Below, piece by piece: positions 9,113 through 17,244 of a DNA stretch of 64,000 nucleotides. A program made the translations under genes and the position numbers. The stretch lies in the NCBI RefSeq assembly GCF_009377195.2, contig NZ_VJXX01000001.1, forward strand, positions 1,488,001 through 1,552,000, in the 5' to 3' direction. Origin of the DNA: Arthrobacter bussei (GTDB lineage: Bacteria; Actinomycetota; Actinomycetes; Actinomycetales; Micrococcaceae). How positions within the stretch are numbered: position 1 is the first letter of the stretch; the number at the start of each line of letters is the position of its first letter. Under the pieces are notes generated by a model. The model was not told the origin of the DNA. It saw only the letters and a program-made list of their open reading frames with translations, and ran no database searches.

Positions 9113-9613
9113 GTGCGACGGCGTCGATACGGTGGCTGGCAGGCAGCGCCGATGCAGGCCATGCCCGCTGGAATCGCGGCGAGCTACTATGTGTTGCCGT
9201 CCCTGGGCCGGATCTACATCGAGCCGCAGCACTTCACCGATCTTCCTGACACCGCCGTCACCGGCCTGCAGGAGTCCCTGTACCGCAACCGCGTGCGGGT
9301 CCTCGAGGATCCGCACGCCACGCAGTCGGTGCACGGCATCGCAGCCTTCGCCTCACTGCACGTATCCGTGGTCGTCACCGCCGCCCTCGGGGCGCACCTC
9401 GTCCGCCTCCCGGTGGTCCTCCGGACGGCCCTCTGGACCTACGCACTGCTGACCGCCCTCGCCACCGTGTACTTCGGGTGGCACTACCTCGTCGATGTCC
9501 TTGCCGGTGCCGTCCTCGGCGCACTGGCGACGTGGCTGGCGGCTCGCGCGATCCGTCCCGGCGGTGGTCCGACCGAGCACATGCCGCTGCAGGAGGCGAG
9601 GGTGCACCAGTAG
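9113..9613 (+). pseudogene. PAP2-family phosphatase, 5'-truncated relic
   Basis: The frame encodes the C-terminal half of a PAP2/inositolphosphotransferase-like membrane phosphatase: ASYYVLPSLGR, then FASLHVSVV carrying the active-site His of the SxxHxS-like motif, and YFGWHYLVDVLAG with the second catalytic His, followed by a final helix. Family members normally have a further 130-150 N-terminal residues with several helices; these are absent, and the upstream 60 bp only reach the divergent AAA gene. The only starts are GTG 9113 or ATG 9152, with no good ribosome site. It is probably a deletion remnant, though a short expressed protein cannot be excluded. Confidence 0.65.
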
Positions 9614-9837
9614 ACGGTCCGAACCACTGCAGCGGGGGTGGGAGTTGCGTTAGCGTCGTGAGCCGGCGTTCGACGCGGTGTCATCGTCGACACGATGGGG
9701 ATCCTGCCTGTTGCGCCGCTCTCGGGGAGGCCATGGCGCCGCCGCGGGACTTCCCCCGACCTGTTCCACCAAGCGGGAGCGCGAGCCCGCGAGGCCTCGG
9801 GGTGATCTGACCTCGACTCCTCGCCGTGCGACGACCC

Positions 9838-10215
9838 CTAGGTGTCCTGGCGTGGCAACCGTTCGCCGTACCGGGGTTCGCCGTCCGGCTCCGGGTCGGT
9901 GGCCGGACGGGCCGCACCCGGCTTCGGGTCCGGCTTCGCGGAGGAACGGTTGACGCCCGAGCCCTTGCTGAGGTGCTCGGCGTTCGGCGTCTCAGCCATC
10001 ATGAGCATGGCGCAGATGACCAGCGACGCGATGAAGGCGATCCCGGCTGCGGTGAAGCCCAGATCCACCCGCAGCACCTTGGTCCCGCCGCCAGTGGCGA
10101 AGATCGACGTCGCCGTCCCGGCCACCACGGCCAGCACGGCGGAGAACACGAGCGGAGCCTTGATGCCGTGGCGGAACCGCCCCTGGGTGGGTTTCCCCGG
10201 TCGGCGCTTGGCCAC
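9838..10215 (-). CDS. Small two-helix membrane protein, unknown function
   Basis: About 125 residues: a basic N-terminus (VAKRRPGKPTQGRFRHG), two hydrophobic helices (APLVFSAVLAVVAGTATSIFA and TAAGIAFIASLVICAMLMM) and a charged, Pro-rich tail. I chose the GTG at 10215 because GGAAGGA sits 6 bp upstream; the GTG at 10221 is too close to it. It resembles unnamed small membrane proteins common in Arthrobacter-type genomes. It lies 47 bp after the DUF308 gene on the same strand and may belong to its operon. Confidence 0.7.
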   Translation of the reverse strand: MAKRRPGKPTQGRFRHGIKAPLVFSAVLAVVAGTATSIFATGGGTKVLRVDLGFTAAGIAFIASLVICAMLMMAETPNAEHLSKGSGVNRSSAKPDPKPGAARPATDPEPDGEPRYGERLPRQDT

Positions 10216-10262
10216 GGGCACTCCTTCCGGTGGTGCGTTGTCTTCTACGAGCCGTAGAGCTT

Positions 10263-10871
10263 CTAGTTTACGGGGTCCGACCCACCGTGGGCGCCCGAAG
10301 TGCCCGGTGCGCTGAGCGCTGAATCGTGCCGGTAGCTGAGGGCAGCGATGGCGAGGACGACGGCGGACAGCAGCGCCCCTCCCCCGGTCACGCCGAGGAG
10401 GGCGTGGGCACCCAGTCGCTCGACGAACGGCAGGATCGCGCCGGTGGCGATGCCCACGATGCCGACGATCACGAGGTCCCGGGCAGCGGGGTGGCTTCCG
10501 AGGGCGAGACCGCGGACCAGTTCGGCGAGGCCTGCGACCACGAGGGCGACCGCCCCGGCGAAGGCGAAGCTGCGGTCATCGACGAACGCGATGCTCGCGA
10601 TTCCCGCGCCCAGCAGCAGCCCCCCGCCGATGTCCGTCAGGAGGGACGTGGCGCCCCAGTGCGCCTGGCGATGCGTCCACAGGTAGGCGGCACCGCTGAG
10701 CAGGAGGTAGAGGCCTCCGGCGATCGCCATGACGAGAGTGGACGGCTCACGCCAGAAGATCGTGACGAGCCCGAACACGGCGCCGACCACGGCGCGCGCG
10801 AGGAACGGCTTCCACACGGCCGGCGCAGCGGTGTCGGGGCCGAGACCGGAGGCGGTCGGAGCAGCAACCAT
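10263..10871 (-). CDS. HdeD-like / DUF308 membrane protein
   Basis: 202 residues with about six hydrophobic segments in the paired-helix pattern of HdeD/DUF308 proteins (FLARAVVGAVFGLVTIF, then LVMAIAGGLYLLLSG, and so on). Such proteins sit in the inner membrane, and the enterobacterial founder is acid-stress linked; function in Actinobacteria is unproven. It lies between a hydrolase gene and a small membrane protein gene, all on the minus strand with gaps of 53 and 47 bp, which suggests one transcript. Confidence 0.72.
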   Translation of the reverse strand: MVAAPTASGLGPDTAAPAVWKPFLARAVVGAVFGLVTIFWREPSTLVMAIAGGLYLLLSGAAYLWTHRQAHWGATSLLTDIGGGLLLGAGIASIAFVDDRSFAFAGAVALVVAGLAELVRGLALGSHPAARDLVIVGIVGIATGAILPFVERLGAHALLGVTGGGALLSAVVLAIAALSYRHDSALSAPGTSGAHGGSDPVN

Positions 10872-10924
10872 CAGGGGCCTCTCGGGAGGAGAACGGTGGC
10901 CGGGCGATCTCCGGCGAGTCCAGT

Positions 10925-11890
10925 TTAGTCCTGCTTGCCGCGCAGCTCACCGCCGGCGTCGGAGCCCGCGAAGAGCGCTCCTCGCAGTGCCTCGGCCTGG
11001 GCGCGCCAGAAGTCGCGGGACACCGGCTTGCGTGCGAACAGGGTGTCGAATCCGTGGAAGGCTCCCTCGACCAGCAGGAGGTCGCACGGGACTCCCGCCG
11101 CCTGGAGCCGCTCCGCGTACGTGGTGTCCTCGTCGAGGAAGAGATCGAGCGTGCCGACACCGATCCAGGCGGGAGGAAGTCCACGCAGGTCCTGTCGCCG
11201 GGCCGGAGCCTTGTAGGCGGAGACGTCGTCGCCTCCCGGCGGCTCCCCCAGGTATGCACTCCAGCCGAAGCGGTTGCTGCCCGGCGTCCAGACGCGGACG
11301 TTCCGGGTGTCCAGGTCCGTGCGCGTGACGGTGCGGTCGTCGATCATCGGGTAGACGAGGAGCTGGAATGCGGGACGCACTGCACCGCGATCATGGGCCA
11401 TCAGCACCAACCCGGCCGCCAGGCCCCCGCCCGCGCTCTGCCCGCCGACGGCGATCCTGTCGGGGTCGATGCCCAGCTCCTCGGCGTGGGCAGCCGACCA
11501 GGTCAGGGCGGCGAAAGCGTCCTCGAGGGCCGCCGGCGCCGGATGATTCGGCGAGAGGCGGTACCCCACGGACAGGACGGTGATGCCGAGCGTCCTGGCG
11601 AAGGCGATGTTGGTGGCGTCGTCCTGGCTGTTGCCCCCCAGGATCATGCCGCCTCCGTGGAGCCACAGCAGCGCAGGGGCTGCACCCCGCACAGACCGGG
11701 GACGGATGATGCGCAGCGGCACACCGGCCGCACCGGCAGGCCCGGGCACGACGACGTCGTCGATGGTCAGATCCTCCGGGGCCTCCCGCCGTCGGGGACG
11801 TGGCCGGTTCGCAAGGGCGGCGAGGCGCGGCCCGAAGGAGAACGGAGGGATCCAGCGGCCGAGGGCGAGGTCCGGATGGAACACGGTCAT
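10925..11890 (-). CDS. Alpha/beta hydrolase, hormone-sensitive-lipase type
   Basis: 321 residues. The oxyanion-hole motif HGGG (in LLWLHGGGMILGG) and nucleophile elbow GQSAGGG mark the HSL branch of carboxylesterases. The acid appears in GTLDLFLDEDTTY and the catalytic His in EGAFHGFD. No signal peptide, so cytosolic ester hydrolysis is expected; natural substrate unknown. It is the first gene of a probable three-gene minus-strand transcript with the DUF308 gene and the small membrane protein. Confidence 0.88.
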   Translation of the reverse strand: MTVFHPDLALGRWIPPFSFGPRLAALANRPRPRRREAPEDLTIDDVVVPGPAGAAGVPLRIIRPRSVRGAAPALLWLHGGGMILGGNSQDDATNIAFARTLGITVLSVGYRLSPNHPAPAALEDAFAALTWSAAHAEELGIDPDRIAVGGQSAGGGLAAGLVLMAHDRGAVRPAFQLLVYPMIDDRTVTRTDLDTRNVRVWTPGSNRFGWSAYLGEPPGGDDVSAYKAPARRQDLRGLPPAWIGVGTLDLFLDEDTTYAERLQAAGVPCDLLLVEGAFHGFDTLFARKPVSRDFWRAQAEALRGALFAGSDAGGELRGKQD

Positions 11891-12180
11891 GGCGGAGGTC
11901 CTTCGAACGGGGGTGGTCGCGTAACCCTACGCTCCGGCGTTCCAGTCCCGGGCCACCATGCCCTCTTCCCCTGTGGCGTCGCCGTCCACCGTCTGGACCA
12001 GCGGCTGGGGCGGTGCACCGGCGCGCATCCGTGGGCGGCGGGCGTCGCTATCACCATGCGGCTACTCCTCCCCATCTCCCCAGCCACCAAGTCGCCTGAT
12101 TCTCCACTGGTGAATGGCCGAGAGGTCAGTCACACTGGTCGAGTGGCCAAGGGGGGCCACCCGGGGGCGGGCATGTAGGA

Positions 12181-12915
12181 ATGCGTCGAGCAGTGCGGTC
12201 TCTCAATAGCGTCACAGTGCATCTGGCAGCACGGGATGTCCTGACGATTGCCGGTCTACGGCAACTCCTCCACCCGTGCGCCTTCATCAGTGTCACGGGT
12301 TCCAGCGCGGAGGACGACGCCACCATCGCCGCCCTCGCCTCGACCTGCCCGGACGTTCTCGTCCTGAGCGTCAGCGAGGAGGACGGCCTCCACGCCCTGG
12401 CCCGATCGGCGCGGGACTCCTGTCCGAACCTCAAGATCGTTCTCCTCACCGACGAGGACCTGGCGATCTCGCTGATGGCCGCCAGCACCACCCGTCTCGA
12501 GGCGGTCCTCATCCGGGGCGGTGACTATCTCGAGGACATCGGCGCCATCCTGCGGATCGTGCACCGCGGCGGCAGGGTGACCTCCGGCTACCAGGCCGTG
12601 ACCACGGACAGCGCGGATCTCTCCGTCACGCCGCAACTGGCCGCCCGCGTGAAGTCGCTGTCGCTCCGCGAGACCATCGTCCTGCGCGAACTCGCCCGCG
12701 GCTGCACCAACGCGCAGATCGCCCTGCCCCTGCACCTCAGTGTGGCGACCATCAAGGCCGATCTCGCGCACATCATGAGCGTCACGGGGGCCTCGGGCCG
12801 GGTGGAACTGGCGGTGCTGGCCGTGCGCTGCGGCCTGATCGACGACGACGAGTCCGCCGACCTCGTCCAGGCGCCGACACGGCGGTCCAGGCCGGGCTGG
12901 TCGCTCGAATCCTGA
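12181..12915 (+). CDS. LuxR-type response-regulator-like protein without phospho-acceptor Asp
   Basis: 244 residues: a receiver-like N-terminal domain (VTVHLAARDVLTIAGLRQLL, PDVLVLSV) and a C-terminal LuxR/GerE helix-turn-helix (LSLRETIVLRELARGCTNAQIALPLHLSVATIKADLAHIM). At the position of the phosphorylated Asp (usually DVVLMD) there is Ser63, so classical phosphorylation is unlikely. No histidine kinase is adjacent. AGGA lies directly against ATG 12181, which makes this start somewhat doubtful; GTG 12193 is an alternative. The 290 bp upstream hold no gene I can support, only the divergent promoters of this gene and the hydrolase. Confidence 0.8.
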   Translation: MRRAVRSLNSVTVHLAARDVLTIAGLRQLLHPCAFISVTGSSAEDDATIAALASTCPDVLVLSVSEEDGLHALARSARDSCPNLKIVLLTDEDLAISLMAASTTRLEAVLIRGGDYLEDIGAILRIVHRGGRVTSGYQAVTTDSADLSVTPQLAARVKSLSLRETIVLRELARGCTNAQIALPLHLSVATIKADLAHIMSVTGASGRVELAVLAVRCGLIDDDESADLVQAPTRRSRPGWSLES

Positions 12916-12917
12916 CC

Positions 12918-13577
12918 TCAGGCCTCCCTGCGTCCCACCATCTCCCGGATCCACAGGGGCGCGAACGGCGAGGTGCAGTTCGGCGGCGTCGGGTAGTCCT
13001 TGAGGACCTCCAACCGCTCGCCGATGTCGAGTGCACGAGCCCGCCGGTCGTCGTCCTCGATGCCGATGAAGGCCAGGGTGTGGTTCATGGCCCACTGCAG
13101 GCGCTCCGGCGCAGTCTTCATCTCCGCCTCGACGGTGTCGAGCAACGCGTCCAGGTCCAGCCCCTCGGGGCCCTTCGCCACTCGGTCCGACGTGAGCGCC
13201 CAGCCCGCCGAGGCCACCACCGGGTCCGCGTCCGCCAGCCAACGGACCCTCAGCTCCTCCGCGTGACGGCCCTTCTTCACCACGTAGTTCACGAGCCAGT
13301 CGTGCACCTTGGGCGAGCGCGCCTCCCGCATCATCGCGTCCAGGTCATCCGCCCCGAAGGCCCCGGGCCGGCAGATCAGCAGGGCGAGGAGTTGCGCGGC
13401 GGTGTCGTCCGCCGTCCACAGGCTGAGCGCCAGGTCCTGCCGGGTCTTCAACCTCCTGGCCAGTGCCCGGAGCGCGCCGAGGTTCACCCCGTGGTCGTCA
13501 CCGTGCCTCTCGTTGACCGCACGCATGCGCGGGTCCTCGAGCGCGGCGAGTTCGGCGAGTACCTCGTCGACCGTCAT
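12918..13577 (-). CDS. DNA alkylation repair (AlkD-like, HEAT-repeat) protein
   Basis: 219 residues from the ATG at 13577, chosen because GGGAAGG sits 6 bp before it. All-helical with the HEAT-like pattern of the DNA_alkylation family (LARRLKTRQDLALSLWTADDTAAQLLALLI, VHDWLVNYVVKKGRHAEEL, DPVVASAGWALTSDRV). AlkD-type glycosylases remove bulky or positively charged alkylated bases. The C-terminus (TPPNCTSPFAPLWIREMV) resembles a related subgroup whose repair activity is less certain. Convergent with the LuxR-like gene with a 2-bp gap. Confidence 0.75.
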   Translation of the reverse strand: MTVDEVLAELAALEDPRMRAVNERHGDDHGVNLGALRALARRLKTRQDLALSLWTADDTAAQLLALLICRPGAFGADDLDAMMREARSPKVHDWLVNYVVKKGRHAEELRVRWLADADPVVASAGWALTSDRVAKGPEGLDLDALLDTVEAEMKTAPERLQWAMNHTLAFIGIEDDDRRARALDIGERLEVLKDYPTPPNCTSPFAPLWIREMVGRREA

Positions 13578-13632
13578 CGGTTCCTTCCCTCCACGCTCTC
13601 GCCCGCCCGGGTGGTGCAACCGCCGGCCGGGC

Positions 13633-14415
13633 CTACTGTGCCGCGGACGTGGGCAACGTCAGGATCTCCGCGCCGGTCTCCGTGATCGCGATCGTATGCT
13701 CACTGTGAGCCGTCCGGCTACCCGTGGCGCTGCGGAGGGTCCAGCCGTCCGGATCGGTCACGAGCGTCGCGGTGTCCGCCATGATCCATGGTTCCAGGGC
13801 GAGCAGCAGGCCCGGCCGCAGCGTGTAGCCGCGGCCCGGGCGCCCCGTGTTCGTGATGTGCGGATCCTGGTGCATGGTGGAGCCGATGCCGTGCCCGCCG
13901 AAGTCGGTGTTGATCGGATAGCCGGCAGCGCTCAGGACCGACCCGATGGCGTGCGAGAGGTCCCCGATACGGGCGCCGGGACGCGCCGCGGCGATGCCCG
14001 CTCGGAGGGCACGCTCGGTCGTCGCGATCATGTCCGTATCCTTCGGGGACGGTGCACGCCCGACGGTGAAGCTGATGGCCGAGTCCGCGGCGATCCCGCC
14101 CTTGAGGACGGCGAGGTCGAGCGTCAGCAGGTCGCCGTCCGCCAGCGCGTAGTCGTGCGGCAGGCCGTGCAGCACGGCGTCGTTCACCGCGGTGCAGATG
14201 TAGTGACCGAAGGGTCCGCGCCCGAAGGACGGGGCGTAGTCGACGTAGCAGGACTGGGCGCCCGCAGCCACGATCATCTCCTGCGCCCACCGGTCGATCT
14301 GCAACAGGTTCGTCCCGACCACGGCGCGCTGCCGCAGCGACTGCAGGATGTCGGCGACGAGCCTGCCCGTCACGCGCGCCCGGTCCAGTTCGGCGGGAGT
14401 CAGGATCTCGATCAT
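13633..14415 (-). CDS. map: Methionine aminopeptidase, type I
   Basis: 260 residues from ATG 14415, preceded by GGAAGG. All five metal ligands of the pita-bread fold are present: Asp100, Asp111, His175 (GGHGIG), Glu208 (LALEP) and Glu239 (SEHT), plus the conserved His in VLHGLP. It removes the initiator Met from new proteins in the cytosol. Unlike most actinobacterial map genes it is not in the ribosomal/adk cluster but divergent from an XRE regulator, so it is probably a second, conditionally expressed copy. Tandem 10-bp repeats lie in the shared promoter. Confidence 0.92.
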   Translation of the reverse strand: MIEILTPAELDRARVTGRLVADILQSLRQRAVVGTNLLQIDRWAQEMIVAAGAQSCYVDYAPSFGRGPFGHYICTAVNDAVLHGLPHDYALADGDLLTLDLAVLKGGIAADSAISFTVGRAPSPKDTDMIATTERALRAGIAAARPGARIGDLSHAIGSVLSAAGYPINTDFGGHGIGSTMHQDPHITNTGRPGRGYTLRPGLLLALEPWIMADTATLVTDPDGWTLRSATGSRTAHSEHTIAITETGAEILTLPTSAAQ

Positions 14416-14441
14416 GGGGTACCTTCCGGCTGCTTCCAATA

Positions 14442-14465
14442 ACTATCCCGGTAATACTATCCCGG
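14442..14465. promoter_or_regulatory. Tandem operator-like repeats between map and the XRE gene
   Basis: ACTATCCCGG occurs twice, at 14442-14451 and 14456-14465, spaced 14 bp start to start, in an AT-rich interval of 65 bp. The repeats overlap TANNNT-type -10 candidates for both divergent genes (TACTAT on plus, TAGTAT on minus). The XRE regulator encoded 16 bp downstream is the natural candidate ligand. Confidence 0.5.
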
Positions 14466-14480
14466 GCTATCATCGGGGGC

Positions 14481-14780
14481 ATGGTCAGATTGCCACTCAC
14501 GCCCGCCGACGTCGAACGCGGCCAGCGCCTGGGCGCCCTCCTGCGTGCCGCCCGCGGGGAACGGTCCGTGCTGGAGACCGCCCTCGATGCGGGCGTCTCG
14601 CCGGAGACGCTCCGGAAGATCGAATCGGGTCGCGTCGCGACGCCGGCCTTCCCCACCATCGCGGCCGTCGCCGTCGTCGTCGGGCTGTCCCTCGACGCCG
14701 TGTGGGCGGAGATCAGTGCGGCCGATCCCTGCGCGGTGGTGCCCCGCGGCGACCGGGCGCGGGAGCCCATGGCCTCCTGA
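14481..14780 (+). CDS. XRE-family helix-turn-helix regulator
   Basis: 99 residues, nearly all a single HTH_XRE domain: RLGALLRAARG, then VLETALDAGVSPETLRKIESGRVATPAFPTIAAVAVVVGLSLDAVW. The SPETLRKIE stretch is the recognition helix. No ligand domain is present. It is divergent from map and the intergenic region carries direct repeats that overlap both promoters, so autoregulation and control of map are likely. Its stop lies 3 bp from the convergent MATE gene stop. Confidence 0.85.
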   Translation: MVRLPLTPADVERGQRLGALLRAARGERSVLETALDAGVSPETLRKIESGRVATPAFPTIAAVAVVVGLSLDAVWAEISAADPCAVVPRGDRAREPMAS

Positions 14781-14783
14781 GTG

Positions 14784-16136
14784 CTACGCGGTCCCGCCGC
14801 GTGTGGCACCCGTGACCATCCAGCGGTCGTCGCGCACGCGCCAGCCGAGGGTCGCGGCCCGCGCCAGCATGTAGCCGACGCCGAAGGCGAGCCACAACCA
14901 GACGATCCCGGTTCCGCCGGTCAGGTCCGCGCGGGCCACGAGGACCAGCAGCGGCACGTAGACCACGAGGTTCACGAGGCCCGCGAGCGCGAGGTAGCGG
15001 GCGTCTCCCGCACCGATCAGGACGCCGTCGAGCACGAACACGAAACCGCAGACGGGCTGCGACGCGGCGAGGACCCAGAGCCCGGCCGCGAAGGCGGCCT
15101 GCACGGCGGGGTCGGTGGTGAAGATCCAGCCGACGAAGGGCGCGACGGCGGCGAGCAACGCACCGGTGACGACGCCGAAGCCCACGCCCCACACGAGCAT
15201 GCGCCGCGTCAGGGCGCGGGCGAGGGGCGCATTCCCGGAGCCGAGTTCCTTGCCGATGAGCGCCTGGGCGGCGATGGCCAGGGCGTCGAGGGCGAAGGCC
15301 AGGAAGGTGAAGACCGTCATGACCAGCTGGTGGGACGCGAGACTCAGCGGACCCTGCGCGGTCGCCACGAAGACCGTGGCCAGGATGGCCGCGCGCAGGG
15401 AGAGCGTGCGGAGCATGAGCCAGGAGCCCACGCCTGCGGTGCCGCGGATGCCGCGCAGCGTCGGGCGGAGCGTCACCTGCTCCCGCCGGGCGGCCCGGAC
15501 GATCATCACCAGGTACACCGCAGCCATGCCCCACTGGGCGAGGCTCGTCCCGAGCGCCGAACCCGCCACCGACATCCCGGCGCCGTACACCAGGAGGTAG
15601 TTGAGCACGATGTTGACACCGAACCCCGCGCCGGCCACCACGAGGGGGGTCCGCGTGTCCTGCAGCCCGCGCAGCACACCGGTCGCGGCGAGCACCACGA
15701 GCATGGCGGTGAGCCCCGGCATCGACCAGCGGAGGTAGTCGACGGCGAAGGCGTGGACGGCACCCTCGGCGCCCAGCAGTGACGCGAGCTGCGGCGCCGT
15801 GGCCCAACCGGCGGCGGACAGCGCCACGCCGAGGAGCACCGCGAGGCCCACGCCGTCACGCCCCGCCGCCAGCGCCTCGGGCAGCCGACCGGCGCCGAGG
15901 AGGCGCGCCACGGCGGGCGTGGTCGAGTAGGCGAGGAACACCATGAGGCCGACGGCGGTCTGCAGCACCGTGGACGCGAGCCCCACGCCGGCGAGCTCGT
16001 CCACGCCGAGGTGGCCGACGATCGCCGAGTCGGCGAGCAGGAACAGCGGCTCGGCGATGAGTGCGCCGAGGGCGGGCACCGCGAGGCGGAGGATACTGCG
16101 GCTGAGCCGGCGGTTGCCGGGCAGGGTCTCATGCAC
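14784..16136 (-). CDS. MATE-family efflux transporter
   Basis: 450 residues from the GTG at 16136, which places a basic segment (NRRLSRSILRL) right before the first helix and gives the normal MATE length; the frame is open further upstream but without membrane or family features. Twelve helices in two bundles are visible, with FLLADSAIVGHLGVDELAGVGLAS near the N-terminus, the conserved MATE opening in which the Asp is implicated in cation coupling. Exports drugs or metabolites using an ion gradient; substrate unknown. Confidence 0.9.
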   Translation of the reverse strand: MHETLPGNRRLSRSILRLAVPALGALIAEPLFLLADSAIVGHLGVDELAGVGLASTVLQTAVGLMVFLAYSTTPAVARLLGAGRLPEALAAGRDGVGLAVLLGVALSAAGWATAPQLASLLGAEGAVHAFAVDYLRWSMPGLTAMLVVLAATGVLRGLQDTRTPLVVAGAGFGVNIVLNYLLVYGAGMSVAGSALGTSLAQWGMAAVYLVMIVRAARREQVTLRPTLRGIRGTAGVGSWLMLRTLSLRAAILATVFVATAQGPLSLASHQLVMTVFTFLAFALDALAIAAQALIGKELGSGNAPLARALTRRMLVWGVGFGVVTGALLAAVAPFVGWIFTTDPAVQAAFAAGLWVLAASQPVCGFVFVLDGVLIGAGDARYLALAGLVNLVVYVPLLVLVARADLTGGTGIVWLWLAFGVGYMLARAATLGWRVRDDRWMVTGATRGGTA

Positions 16137-16226
16137 CCGACCAGCGTAGGCGTGTGGGCGGCACGGCCTAAGCTGGGAACGAACCGTGACGGGTCCGTCC
16201 CGGTCGCGACGACGCCCAGGGGAGCC

Positions 16227-16577
16227 ATGAAGCTCGGTATCAAGCAGTACCTGGCAGGACTCGTCCTGCTGTTCGTCAGTACCCTCTTCGTCCCGCAGGC
16301 CGTCTCCGACTTCGCACGGGCCGAGTCCACGGACACCCCTGTACCCGCCGAGGCACCTCTTCTCCTGGCGATCGGCCTGCTTATCATCCTCGCCGCCGCC
16401 GCGTGCATCGGCTGGGGCTACTGGCTCACCCACCGCGTCGGCGGCGCCCGTACGGCGAATCCGGAGGACGATCCGGACGAGCCCCTCCTGCGCCCCGGCT
16501 ACGGGGCGGACCCGTCGACGGAGGCGTCCTGGCGGGAGAATCCGCTGCGCCGCCGCGACCCCGACGGACGGGCCTGA
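16227..16577 (+). CDS. Small two-helix membrane protein, unknown function
   Basis: 116 residues from ATG 16227 with AGGGGAG 3-9 bp upstream. One hydrophobic helix at the N-terminus (LAGLVLLFVSTLFVPQAV), a short acidic extracytoplasmic loop, a second helix (LLLAIGLLIILAAAACIGWGYWL), then a polar tail rich in Asp, Glu and Arg. I do not recognise a family. It is divergent from the MATE gene with 90 bp between. Confidence 0.7.
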   Translation: MKLGIKQYLAGLVLLFVSTLFVPQAVSDFARAESTDTPVPAEAPLLLAIGLLIILAAAACIGWGYWLTHRVGGARTANPEDDPDEPLLRPGYGADPSTEASWRENPLRRRDPDGRA

Positions 16578-16631
16578 GGACCGCAGCTCCCTCACCGGGC
16601 GGGTCGCGACGGAGGGGCCGGGACGTTCCGG

Positions 16632-16988
16632 CTACGCGGAGTCCGCGGTGACGCCGCCGCTGTGCACCGGCCGGACCTCGACACCTCCGGTGGCCGTGCG
16701 GACGGCGGGATTGAGGCGGGCGAGCGCCACCGCCGCATCGACGTCGGGGGCGTCGAGGACGTAGAAGCCCGCCACGAACTGATCGGCCTGCAGGAACGGT
16801 CCCTCGGCGGTGCCGTCCCGGCGGATGGAGACGGCCGCCGCCCGGGGTGTGAGGGCATACGCCAGGGTCAGCGACCCCGAATCCTGCAGGTCGCCTGCGT
16901 GCCGGTCGTTCTCCGCCAGCTCGGCGTCGACCGCATCCAGGGCATGGAGGGATTCGTCGGCGTAGATGAGAACGGCGAAGTGCGGCAT
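16632..16988 (-). CDS. YCII-related (YciI/DGPF-type) protein
   Basis: 118 residues from ATG 16988. A ferredoxin-like fold of the YCII family: HFAVLIYADESLHALDAVDAE at the start, then the DGTAEGPFLQADQFVAGFYVLDAPDVDAAVALA segment that gives the DGPF type its name. These proteins often accompany ECF sigma factors; here none is adjacent. Small cytosolic enzymes or ligand binders; biochemical role unknown. The coding frame is open upstream to 17525 but that extension has no conserved features. Confidence 0.85.
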   Translation of the reverse strand: MPHFAVLIYADESLHALDAVDAELAENDRHAGDLQDSGSLTLAYALTPRAAAVSIRRDGTAEGPFLQADQFVAGFYVLDAPDVDAAVALARLNPAVRTATGGVEVRPVHSGGVTADSA

Positions 16989-17108
16989 CGGAGCTCTTCC
17001 GTCGAGTCGGGGGCGCGAGCGTGACCCGCCCGATCCTTCCGACGATGATGCGCCCCTGTCCTCCGATCGGCCCGGCGCCACGCCCTGTCGCCCGCCGCCT
17101 GTCCACGT

Positions 17109-17117
17109 TTGTCCACA
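17109..17117 (+). promoter_or_regulatory. DnaA-box-like nonamer in the htrA-side intergenic region
   Basis: TTGTCCACA matches the actinobacterial DnaA box, and a near copy (CTGTCCACG, 17099-17107) lies 10 bp before it. Only two copies occur and no dnaA or dnaN is nearby, so this is not an origin; at most it is a DnaA titration or control site. Confidence 0.3.
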
Positions 17118-17140
17118 TCCGCGACCCTCCGCGTCATCGC

Positions 17141-17170
17141 TTGTTGCGCGGCCGGACGCGATCGTATCGT
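17141..17170 (+). promoter_or_regulatory. Putative promoter of the HtrA-like protease gene
   Basis: TTGTTG (17141-17146) and TATCGT (17165-17170) are spaced 18 bp, leaving a leader of about 70 bp to ATG 17245. The TANNNT form of the -10 box suits actinobacterial housekeeping promoters. Pattern match only. Confidence 0.35.
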
Positions 17171-17244
17171 CGAGGGGAAAGAGCGCCGGCGAGTCCGCCG
17201 GTGACACCGACGATCCACCCTGGCCACCCGAGGAGCGCCCGCTC

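Noticed and set aside
11990..12145. DasR-like fragments (CTGGACCAG, ACTGGTCGAGTGG)
   Set aside because: Centre length or right arm does not fit the 14-bp palindrome found at 32075.
14781..15782. 333-codon open frame antisense to the MATE gene
   Set aside because: Low-complexity charged sequence; the MATE frame has the conserved helices.
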